Shown here in pieces: positions 25,604 through 32,995 of a stretch of DNA of 46,358 bases. A program made the translations under genes and the position numbers. The notes under the pieces were generated by a model that worked only from the letters and a program-made list of their open reading frames with translations, did not search any database and was not told where the DNA came from. Source of the DNA: CAZVFX01 sp964626565 (GTDB lineage Bacteria; Myxococcota_A; UBA9042; CAIXZC01); the NCBI GenBank assembly GCA_964626565.1, contig CAZVFX010000056.1, positions 1-46,358 on the forward strand, given 5' to 3'. Numbering within the stretch: position 1 is the stretch's first letter; every line of letters begins with the position of its first letter.

Positions 25604-27043
25604 TTATTGGAAGAAATAGGGATTCTGGTAGTTCGGCGTGATCTTGTATTGCCCATTGGCGTCGGTCACCACGTGCACTTTCGCCGACGGCCACTCGACC
25701 GTGGCCACCTCCCACATGTCCAGGTCGGACAGTTCGACGTCTGCAACCTCGAACACCAGTTGGGAGTAGATGTACACTCGAACGGTAGCGTACGAGGGGC
25801 CGAAGCCGTTGTCGTTCCAGTAGTGAACTCCCACTCGATACGTGACGTTCTCAGGGATAGTGAGATTGATGTTCTCCGGGCCCGCACCGTCGGCGTCGTC
25901 GAGATCGAGGCCGGGGTCGTCGTTGATGGCCGGGTCGTAGCTGCCCCAGTTGGGATGAGCGTTGAACCAGAAGCAATCGAAGGGGATGTCGAACCAACCG
26001 TCGGGTGCCCCGTCACCGTCGAGGTCCGGTCCGACAGCCCAGGGGTGCAGGAAATGCAGGTCAAGGTTGGTCCCTGCCTCGGGACCGATGTCGGTTTCGT
26101 CGGGGTCCGCCGGCGTGTGCCACAACAGTCCGACATGAATCGCTTCGTCACCGATGACCACGACTTCGTAGCTGGCCGGGAAACAAGAGGGGGTTCCGAA
26201 CTGGTCGTACACCGTGAGGTAGAGGGTGTAGATCCCCGTCACGTTGGTCTCGAAGGTGGGGTTTGGGAAGTTGTAAGATGGGACGAAGACCGATTGCGAA
26301 CCGGCTGGCTGGTCTACATCCCACTCCCACTTCGCAAGGGCGCCACAGTCAGCATAGCTTTCGTCGCCGTACAGGTGAAGAACCGTCTGCGGGATCACTT
26401 CATCACCTTCTTCGCTCTTGATGATTGCGGTGGGACAACAGCAATGGCCGCCCGCACCCGAGAGGCCAACGACTTTCTCCGGCTCCGGTGAGCTGTTGGC
26501 GATAACGACGGCCGCCTCGTCGGGAATGAAGTACCCGTCCCCATCCGACGGGCTCCAATCCCACGGAAGGTAGATCACGCCGAAGGTTGTCGATTCGCCG
26601 GGAGGCAACAGCAACGGCTCCTCTTCAGACGGCGGAGTATCGAGAAAGGGCAGATCCAGCTCGAATTCCGAGGACGCCCCCTCTAACAGGTAGATGTCGT
26701 AGATCTCAAGAGTCGCCTCTCCGCATGACAGGACCTCCAGCTTCGACCACTTATAGTCGGAAACGTCAACGAGTCCGAACTCAACCGATTCGGGATTGAC
26801 GGCCAGGCAGGATGTCGGCACCTCGGGAACCACTTCTCCGGATATGAGGTCTGCCCCCACCCGGCCAGCATCGAGCGCCTCCCTTCCTGAGACGTCCGGG
26901 GCAAGCGGATTCTCAGACCGCTCCTCGGGCTGAACTTCGTCCGGAACCTCCTGGGGCTCCGGGGAACGCTCCGTCGCCTCGGGACCGCAGCCACCAGACG
27001 ACAACAGCAAGCCAAGGACCGCAAGGCAAATCCGTTGGTACAT
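25604..27043 (-). CDS. ASH/PKD/DUF2135-like lipoprotein, array copy 3
   Basis: 479 residues from ATG 27043, with GGGGGAAAG just upstream. The lipobox ends at SSGGC. An acidic linker leads to an ASH-like domain (CLAVNPESVEFGLVDV to VVGLSGAGG), a PKD-like domain (AKWEWDVDQPAGS, NVTGIYTLYLTVYDQ) and the YfaP/DUF2135-like domain (GLLWHTPADPDETDIG, NLDLHFLHP, DGAGPENINL, YATVRVYIYSQLVFEV). It ends in GQYKITPNYQNPYFFQ. The gap to copy 2 is 74 bases. It is the longest intact copy. Likely a lipoprotein exposed at the outer membrane; the ligand is not known. Confidence 0.83.
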   Translation of the reverse strand: MYQRICLAVLGLLLSSGGCGPEATERSPEPQEVPDEVQPEERSENPLAPDVSGREALDAGRVGADLISGEVVPEVPTSCLAVNPESVEFGLVDVSDYKWSKLEVLSCGEATLEIYDIYLLEGASSEFELDLPFLDTPPSEEEPLLLPPGESTTFGVIYLPWDWSPSDGDGYFIPDEAAVVIANSSPEPEKVVGLSGAGGHCCCPTAIIKSEEGDEVIPQTVLHLYGDESYADCGALAKWEWDVDQPAGSQSVFVPSYNFPNPTFETNVTGIYTLYLTVYDQFGTPSCFPASYEVVVIGDEAIHVGLLWHTPADPDETDIGPEAGTNLDLHFLHPWAVGPDLDGDGAPDGWFDIPFDCFWFNAHPNWGSYDPAINDDPGLDLDDADGAGPENINLTIPENVTYRVGVHYWNDNGFGPSYATVRVYIYSQLVFEVADVELSDLDMWEVATVEWPSAKVHVVTDANGQYKITPNYQNPYFFQ

Positions 27044-27086
27044 GCTTTCCCCCGTTCACCGGCAAACCGCCACACCCATGGAACTT

Positions 27087-27120
27087 GGACACGTGAGGAA
27101 GGGAAAGGGGATCAGATTTG
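27087..27120. repeat. 34-base direct repeat, copy B
   Basis: This is the partner of 24090-24123, with one mismatch (CACGTGAG against CACTTGAG). It sits in the gap between array copies 3 and 4. The two sites bracket copies 2 and 3, so they could have served for duplication or recombination of that block (inference). Confidence 0.85.
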
Positions 27121-27165
27121 AAGCCGGCCCCAGCCTGCCGGGAGGACGCAGTACATCGGCTGAGC

Positions 27166-28613
27166 CTACTGAAAGAAGAACGGATTGTTGTAGCTCGGGG
27201 TGATCTTGGGCAGCCCCAGGCCGTCGAGCACCGCGTGCACCTCGCCTGACGGCCAGTCCATGGTGGCCACCTCCCACATGTCGCTTTCTACCAGCATCAG
27301 GTCCATCACTTCGAAGACATGTTGGGCGTAAATATACACCCGCACCGTGGCGTATGCGGGACCGAAACCGTGGTCATTCCAGTAATGCACGCCGATTCGG
27401 TAGGTCAACTCTTCGGGAGAATACATGTTCAGGTTCTCCGGACCAGCCCCATCGGTGTCGTCGCGATCCAGATGCGGGTCGTCGAAGACGGCAGGGTCCG
27501 GGTCCCCCCAATTGGGATGCGCGTTGAACCAGAAGCAGTCAAACGGGATGTCGTACCAGCCATCCGGCGCGCCGTCCCCATCCAGGTCCGGTCCTCCCGC
27601 GAGGGGATGGATGACGTGCAGGTCCAGGTCGGAGCCGGCATCGGGTCCGGTGTCGGTTTCATCGGGGTCTTCCGGAGTATGCCACAGCAACTCGATGTGG
27701 ATGGCTGCATCGGGGATGACCACGACTTCGTAGTGGGCAGGCCCGTAGGACGGTTCGCCCCAGTCGTCGGTTGCCCACAGACGGAAGGTGTACACCCCAG
27801 CGACGTTGACCTCGAACGTCGGCTGGGCCACCGTGTTCGAGGGGATAAAAACCGACTGTGAGCCGACGGGCTGTTCCACTTCCCACTCCCATTCCACTAC
27901 CTCGCCCCAGGTTGAGTAGCTCTGGTCGCCGTAGAGGTGAAGGACGGTTTGGGGGGTCACCTCGTCCCCCTCGTCACACTTGATTATCGGGGTAACGCAG
28001 CACGCCCCGCCGGTGCCACCCTGGCCGACAAGTTCGACGTGGCTGTCTCCCGCCGGTGAGTTGGTTGCAACCACCACCGTCCCCTCATCAAGGATGGTTT
28101 CGCCGCCTTCGTCGACGGGATTCACCTCGTCGGGGACATAGAGCGCGCTGAAGTGGGCAATTCCCCCGGCAGGGATCACCAGCGGCTTCTCCGCTGAGGG
28201 AACAGGCCCAAGATGCTCCAGATCCAGGGTGAAGTCGGGAGACGACCCCGACAGCAGGTAGACGTCGTAGACTTTCAGCGGCAACTCTCCGCACGCAGTG
28301 ATTTCCAGCGACCACTCGGACGAAAATCCGACGTGAACGCCACCGAAATTGGCGAGCCCCGGCTTGACCGCCACGCACGGTTCAGGCAACATCTCGACTT
28401 CGGGTTCCGGCAGTTCGACCTCTTCCTTAATTTCGGCGCTTCAGCTTCTCCCGTTTCCGCCGAATCAAGGTCAATCCCACCCTCGTCTGCGGCCACATCT
28501 GCGTCGCTGACTACGAGGGTGTCCGATTGAAGTACGGGCGCAGCTGCGTCAGGCGAACAGGTCACAACAGACAACAGCAAGACAACCACCACAAAGCAGG
28601 TCTGTCCCCACAT
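27166..28613 (-). pseudogene. ASH/PKD/DUF2135-like lipoprotein, array copy 4, frameshifted
   Basis: A lipoprotein start with signal ending in SVVTC begins at ATG 28613 (GGGGAAGG upstream) and runs in one frame to about residue 60. The rest of the family protein (VELPEPEVEMLPEPCVAVKPG onward to GLPKITPSYNNPFFFQ) is in another frame. The shift falls between 28390 and 28442; a single missing base, for example near GCGCCG at 28434-28440, would restore one frame of about 480 residues. The downstream part holds intact ASH-, PKD- and DUF2135-like domains. It may be a real pseudogene, a phase-variable gene or an assembly error. The downstream frame alone begins at ATG 28392 without an export signal. 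Confidence 0.75.
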
Positions 28614-28697
28614 TTCCTTCCCCTTTTTGCTCACCTGAGCAAGAACACTTGGGGCAGACAAAACTGATCATGTTTTCTGAGCCGGGATGCCGGGTCA

Positions 28698-28850
28698 TTA
28701 GTCATCCATCCAGCCATATGGGTCCTGGTAGTCCGGCATGATCTTGTATCCTCCGACGTCGTCGGTTGCGACGTGCACGACGCCCGACGGCCACTCTGTG
28801 CTGGCCACCTCCCACATGTCCAGTTCGCCGAACGTGACGTCGGTTGCCGT
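28698..28850 (-). pseudogene. 3' remnant of array copy 5, cut by the transposase unit
   Basis: The minus strand encodes the family C-terminus: TDVTFGELDMWEVASTEW, then PSGVVHVATDDVGGYKI and MPDYQDP, stopping at TAA 28698. The match begins exactly where the inverted repeat of the mobile unit ends (28851). The upstream 5' part (about 420 codons) is absent: on the other side of the unit lies the AddA-like gene. So the insertion was joined to a deletion, or a partial copy was present before. Confidence 0.8.
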
Positions 28851-28928
28851 TGATACCCAAATCCAAACACAGCCCCAAAGGGGCCAAAGCCGGTAGCGAA
28901 GGGCGTCAGCCCTGGGAAACAAACCGCC
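28851..28928. repeat. Left inverted repeat (REP-like double hairpin)
   Basis: It contains hairpin GCCCC-AAA-GGGGC at 28872-28884 and hairpin GGGC-GTCA-GCCC at 28901-28912. It is the inverted copy of 29582-29659. Differences are few, and some fall where pairing is kept. Confidence 0.85.
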
Positions 28929-28950
28929 TCGGCCGAAGATCCCACAGACA

Positions 28951-28992
28951 GCCCCGCCAGGGGCGACACTCGAATCCCGGGCCGTGAGGCCC
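28951..28992. repeat. Paired tetraloop hairpins downstream of the transposase gene
   Basis: Hairpin GCCCC-GCCA-GGGGC (28951-28964) and hairpin GGGCC-GTGA-GGCCC (28979-28992) are 14 bases apart. They lie just after the transposase stop codon on its strand. They could be REP units recognised by the transposase, or could slow transcription. There is no T-run. Confidence 0.65.
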
Positions 28993-28995
28993 TCC

Positions 28996-29475
28996 CTATG
29001 CCGCCTCGTCCTGCACAAGGCCCCACGACTCCAAGAGTCGCACATCCGGCTCGATTTCGTGCGCCCTGATTGTCTGCCAAAGCTCATCGCTTAACGACAC
29101 CTTACGATGGTGCTCCCTCTGCCTCGCGATGTACGCTCTCGCACGTTCCTCGTGCTCGCGGCTGACGCTGAAGGCGCCATACCCGGCCTGCCAGCCGAAG
29201 CCCGCCGTTTCCGGAAAGGCCTGCCTTAGCCACTTCGAGGTGTTCCCTTTCAGCTTCCCGACGAACTCGGCAATGCATGATGACGGGGGGATAGAGGGCA
29301 AGATATGGGAATGATCGTCTGTGCCTCCCGCAGCCAGCAGCACGCCTCCCAGATTCCTCGCCACACCTCCCATATAGGAGTAGATGCGCCTCTCCTTGTC
29401 CGCGGTCAGCCAGGGCCGCCGCTCTCGCGTCGCAAGAACAATGTGGTACCGCAACGAATGGAATGTTTGTCCCAT
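28996..29475 (-). CDS. IS200/IS605-family Y1 (REP-associated) transposase
   Basis: 159 residues from ATG 29475; GGAGG six bases upstream favours this start over ATG 29478. The HUH-type motif is DDHSHIL at 53-59 (H55, H57; the middle residue is Ser rather than the usual hydrophobic one). GFGWQAGYGAFSVS (92-105) and the helix RAYIARQREHH (113-123), with Y115 as the probable nucleophile, are typical of this family. Length is normal. Known: such enzymes cut and rejoin single-stranded DNA at hairpins, and in many genomes they act on dispersed REP repeats. It lies inside long inverted repeats, so its own REPs are the likely substrate. Confidence 0.9.
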   Translation of the reverse strand: MGQTFHSLRYHIVLATRERRPWLTADKERRIYSYMGGVARNLGGVLLAAGGTDDHSHILPSIPPSSCIAEFVGKLKGNTSKWLRQAFPETAGFGWQAGYGAFSVSREHEERARAYIARQREHHRKVSLSDELWQTIRAHEIEPDVRLLESWGLVQDEAA

Positions 29476-29581
29476 CATCAACCTCCATTTTGTTTGGCTT
29501 CTACTCTTGTTATCGGGGTCCAGAACAAAATGTGTCACAAATTTGTCGCCGGTGTCCGACGACAAAAAAAATCGGGGTGGG

Positions 29582-29659
29582 GGCGGTTCGTTTACCAGGG
29601 CTGACGCCCTTCGCTACCGGCTTTGGCCCTTTCGGGCTGTGTTCGGATTTTGGGTATCA
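29582..29659. repeat. Right inverted repeat; supplies the stop codon of the AddA-like gene
   Basis: Inverted copy of 28851-28928, with hairpins GGGC-TGAC-GCCC (29598-29609) and GCCC-TTTC-GGGC (29626-29637). Its outermost bases, read on the minus strand, begin TGATACCC, and the TGA is the stop of the gene ending at 29657. Confidence 0.85.
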
Positions 29660-32600
29660 GAGGCGAATCAGACCGTCAACCACCCGCCTCAGGCGGACGA
29701 ACAACAATCGCGTAGCGATACGGTCGGGTTCCAGGCCGGTCATGCGGGAGAGCACCCGGCGATAAAGGGCGAGCTGGGGCTTGTAGGTGGCCACTGCACG
29801 ACTCACTTCGTCGTCGGTTTTGACGCGGTCGGTCTTGTAATCCAGGATGACGGCGGACTGAGGTCTGTCCCCGGCATCCAGGAACACCGTCACCCGGTCG
29901 AAAGTGCCCGACACCCACTCGTCGTCCAGGACGACTTCGAAGGAACGCTCGTTCCAGACCTCGGCCGAGGCGGCCGGCCGGGCCAGCTCCTGCCTGACTT
30001 CGTCGGCAGCCATCGCGTCGACAAACAGCGTCCGGGCCGTTTGCACCAGCTTGTCATCGGCGCGGGCCGACGACTCCCAGGCTGCAACCACAGCCTCGGC
30101 GTCGCACCCGTCGCTCCACTCCACGAGTTCGAACATCTCGTGCACCGCAGTGCCCAGCTCCGCACCTTCCCTTCCCGCCCGGGAAAACAGCACCGCAGCC
30201 GGGTAGCTCCCCCCCTCACTCCCGGAAGGAGTACGGGAGACCAGCCTACGGCGGCTGGAGTGGTGGCGGAATAAGAGGTCCTTCAGCGAAGTCCGCCGTA
30301 GCCTTGGCGAAGGAGGAGGAAAGGTGCCCGGGGACGAGTGCGAAAGCCGAGGCGAAGGGCGGAAAGGGGATAGCTTGCCCGCATCCCCACCGTCATCGTC
30401 CCCAACAAACCAGTCACGGTCCCCGTGACGATACAGCGCATCAGCGCTGACCCCGCCGTACTCTACCGGCTCCCTTTCCCCGGACGCCAGAGTCCGGCGC
30501 ACCAACGTCGACGCGTACACCGCCCGCGACGATTTCGGGGGCTGCGTGGTCACCAGATAAAGCCCCCGCTTCGCCCGGGTCATGGCCACGTAAAGCAGGC
30601 ACAGTTTTTCGTAGGCCGATTCCTCGACTACCTGCTGTCGATATGCGCCTAAAACCGGGTCCGTCTCGGCCACCAGTTTCACCGGCATGGAGAGCACCCA
30701 TTGCGGCTCCCTTCCGATGGAGTCGGCTTTCTGTACGCCGAGGTCGTGCTGGCCGATATCCGTGAAGGAACGTCCTTCCAGGTCGGGGAGGATGACGATA
30801 TCGAACTCCAGCCCCTTGGCCTTATGCATGGTCATCACCTGCACTGCAGCCCTGGATCCAGCGTCGGAGATCTCGTACTGACCGATGAAATCGATGAACT
30901 GGTCGGGGTCTTTTACTCCGGTCTGGTCGAACTCGAGGGCTGCAGCAGCCAACTCTTCGGCCCTTCCCTTTTCAAAGTCGGTGACCAGGGCACCGGCGTC
31001 GTCCAACCGCTGGAGCCACTTGCGCACCACCTGCTCAAAACCGTTGGTGCTCACGTCCTCCAGCACGGCCAGGTGGATACCGCCCTTCACTTCTTCTTTG
31101 GAAAGCAGGGGTCCCAGCGGAGTCATCGCCAGGTGCTCCCGTGCAAAAGTATCGCCGGGATGAGCAGCCATCTGCACCAGCGACAGAAGAGCCGCAACGA
31201 CTGGAGCATCTGCTATCCTGTAGCTCCCTTCCCAGGCCGCCGGGATCCCTTCCCGCCTGAGACTGCGGACCAACTGTTTGCCGTGTTCGTTGGTCCTCAC
31301 CAGCACCGCGGCGGACAGGCCCCGTTCGGCAGGCGCCAATTCCGTGAGCAACCCTGCGGTCAGTCGGAACCTGGCCTCCAGATCAAGATTGGCTTTGCCG
31401 AACCTCGCAATTTCGTACAACTCAACACAGCCGGAAAGGTCCTTTCTCTCTGTTTCATGGTCGCGCCAGTGACGCTCCCACCCGGCGTGGACGCCTTCGG
31501 GCAGCGAAACTGCGTCGCGAAGGCGTGAAAAGACGGAGTTGACTGCATCCATCACAGCCTGACTCGAGCGCCATGATTTGGCGAGATGGGTCTCCTTTAT
31601 CCGCTCGCCGCCCAGGTTACTCTCGTCGAGGATCCGGTGAAAGAGGCTGGAGTCCCCGCCTCGCCACCAGTGGATCGCCTGCTTAACGTCGCCGACATAA
31701 AACAGGCTGCGCCTGCCGGAGTCGTCCTGGAGCAATTCGTCTACCAGGTTCTTCATGGCCAGCCACTGCAGGGTCGAAGTGTCCTGGAACTCATCCAGCA
31801 GCCAGTGATCAAAGCTGCTGTCAAGGCGATAGTCTATGTACAGTCGATCGGCCTCATCCCGAAAGAATGACAACGCAGGCGTGCCGCCGGAATCCCGGGC
31901 GCCTTGAGCCAGCAGGAACTGGAGGTCGCGAAAGCCCAGTCGGCCGGCCCGCCGCACGTGACGGTCGTATTGACTTTCGTACCGACTGAGAATAGCGAAC
32001 AGTCCCCGGGTGGTGCGCATGGCCGATTCGAGGAGGCAGTCGACCACGTTGTGCACCAGATTCAACAGGTAACCGCATTCGGCGCGGGTCAACTCGAACT
32101 TCTTTCTGTCGACGACGATTTCGGCATGCCCTTTTTCCAGGTCGTCCAGAACCTCCATGAGCTTGGACAGCAGGTAGTTGATCTCCCTTGTCAAAACTGA
32201 GTGGACGTCGAAACGTCCGGCTTCCGCCAAAAACACTTCCCACCGCTTCTGCTGCCCTTCGGTAATCTCTCTTTTCGCCAGCAGGCCCTTCAGTTTCTTC
32301 GCCTCGGCCGCGGGGTCCAGTCCTTTGCCCGCGACCCACGGATAGCCGGCGGGCCAGATTTGTTGGGGCTGTCCCCACATTTCGGGAGCGGGCGCATCCA
32401 GGTACCTTCCGTGATACTGTTCTACAAACTCACCCAGGGTTTCCCCGAAGTACTTCAGCTCCCTTCCAAACGTTGCTTGTTTGAACTCTTCCAACAGTTC
32501 CTTTTGCCCGCCGCCTTTGCCGGGAGCAAATGCGAGCACCTTCTGCAAGGCCGACTTCCTGGCCATGTCCGCACTATGTCCGTCGAGGATTTCGAAGTCG

Positions 32601-32995
32601 CCGCCCAAACCAAACTCGAACGGGAAAGCCCGGATCACTGCGGCGTAAAAACTGTCCAGAGTGCCGACCCGGCTGACGTGCATGCGCATGAGCAGGCGGC
32701 GCAGCATTTCCACGACATCCATGCGAGAGAAGGTCAACCCCTCGAATCCGGCCTCCCGCACCTCCTTGGCCAGGGCGGCGGCGGCCTGGTCGGTGGCTGC
32801 GCCTGCGGCCATGCGTTGCAGGATCTTGTCCAGGATCTCAGCCGCGGCCTTACGTGAGAAGGTCAGCGCAATGATCCGCTCCGGCTCCACCCCGACGGCC
32901 ATCAAGCCGATATACCGGTTGGTCAACTGGAATGTCTTGCCTGAGCCGGCCGAGGCGGAAATCACCCGGTGGCCCAGTCGCCCCGAGTTCGTCAT
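29657..32995 (-). CDS. addA: AddA-like UvrD-family helicase/nuclease
   Basis: 1112 residues from ATG 32995, which overlaps the upstream stop as ATGA. Helicase motifs are present: Walker A SASAGSGKT at 13-21, motif Ia ALTFSRKAAAEI at 43-54, motif II LLDEFQDTS at 399-407, motif III GDVKQAIHWWRGG at 435-447, then MTMHKAKGLEFD and VAMTRAKRGLYL. The C-terminal PDDEXK nuclease core is also kept: SGTFDRV, VILDYKTDR and PQLALYRR. These fit the nuclease-helicase subunit of an AddAB or RecBCD-like double-strand break repair enzyme in the cytoplasm. The stop lies at the tip of the inverted repeat, so a few native C-terminal residues may have been lost. The gene name is by family; AdnA- or RecB-like naming is possible. 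Confidence 0.85.
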   Translation of the reverse strand: MTNSGRLGHRVISASAGSGKTFQLTNRYIGLMAVGVEPERIIALTFSRKAAAEILDKILQRMAAGAATDQAAAALAKEVREAGFEGLTFSRMDVVEMLRRLLMRMHVSRVGTLDSFYAAVIRAFPFEFGLGGDFEILDGHSADMARKSALQKVLAFAPGKGGGQKELLEEFKQATFGRELKYFGETLGEFVEQYHGRYLDAPAPEMWGQPQQIWPAGYPWVAGKGLDPAAEAKKLKGLLAKREITEGQQKRWEVFLAEAGRFDVHSVLTREINYLLSKLMEVLDDLEKGHAEIVVDRKKFELTRAECGYLLNLVHNVVDCLLESAMRTTRGLFAILSRYESQYDRHVRRAGRLGFRDLQFLLAQGARDSGGTPALSFFRDEADRLYIDYRLDSSFDHWLLDEFQDTSTLQWLAMKNLVDELLQDDSGRRSLFYVGDVKQAIHWWRGGDSSLFHRILDESNLGGERIKETHLAKSWRSSQAVMDAVNSVFSRLRDAVSLPEGVHAGWERHWRDHETERKDLSGCVELYEIARFGKANLDLEARFRLTAGLLTELAPAERGLSAAVLVRTNEHGKQLVRSLRREGIPAAWEGSYRIADAPVVAALLSLVQMAAHPGDTFAREHLAMTPLGPLLSKEEVKGGIHLAVLEDVSTNGFEQVVRKWLQRLDDAGALVTDFEKGRAEELAAAALEFDQTGVKDPDQFIDFIGQYEISDAGSRAAVQVMTMHKAKGLEFDIVILPDLEGRSFTDIGQHDLGVQKADSIGREPQWVLSMPVKLVAETDPVLGAYRQQVVEESAYEKLCLLYVAMTRAKRGLYLVTTQPPKSSRAVYASTLVRRTLASGEREPVEYGGVSADALYRHGDRDWFVGDDDGGDAGKLSPFRPSPRLSHSSPGTFPPPSPRLRRTSLKDLLFRHHSSRRRLVSRTPSGSEGGSYPAAVLFSRAGREGAELGTAVHEMFELVEWSDGCDAEAVVAAWESSARADDKLVQTARTLFVDAMAADEVRQELARPAASAEVWNERSFEVVLDDEWVSGTFDRVTVFLDAGDRPQSAVILDYKTDRVKTDDEVSRAVATYKPQLALYRRVLSRMTGLEPDRIATRLLFVRLRRVVDGLIRL

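Larger units (their letters stand above)
28851..29659. mobile_element. IS200-like / REP-associated Y1 transposase unit with 78-base inverted repeats
   Basis: The unit is bounded by inverted repeats at 28851-28928 and 29582-29659. Each is built of two small hairpins. Inside are one Y1 transposase gene (28996-29475, minus) and a further pair of tetraloop hairpins at 28951-28992. Known: IS200/IS605 and REP-associated tyrosine transposases act on such subterminal hairpins through a single-strand mechanism and leave no target duplication. None is seen here. Left neighbour is a broken lipoprotein gene, right neighbour the 3' end of the AddA-like gene. The unit looks young: the gene is complete and the repeats are well kept. 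Confidence 0.8.

Noticed and set aside
28966..28982. A tRNA-like TCGAATCCC string.
   Set aside because: No acceptor, D or anticodon stems around it; it belongs to the hairpin pair of the mobile unit.
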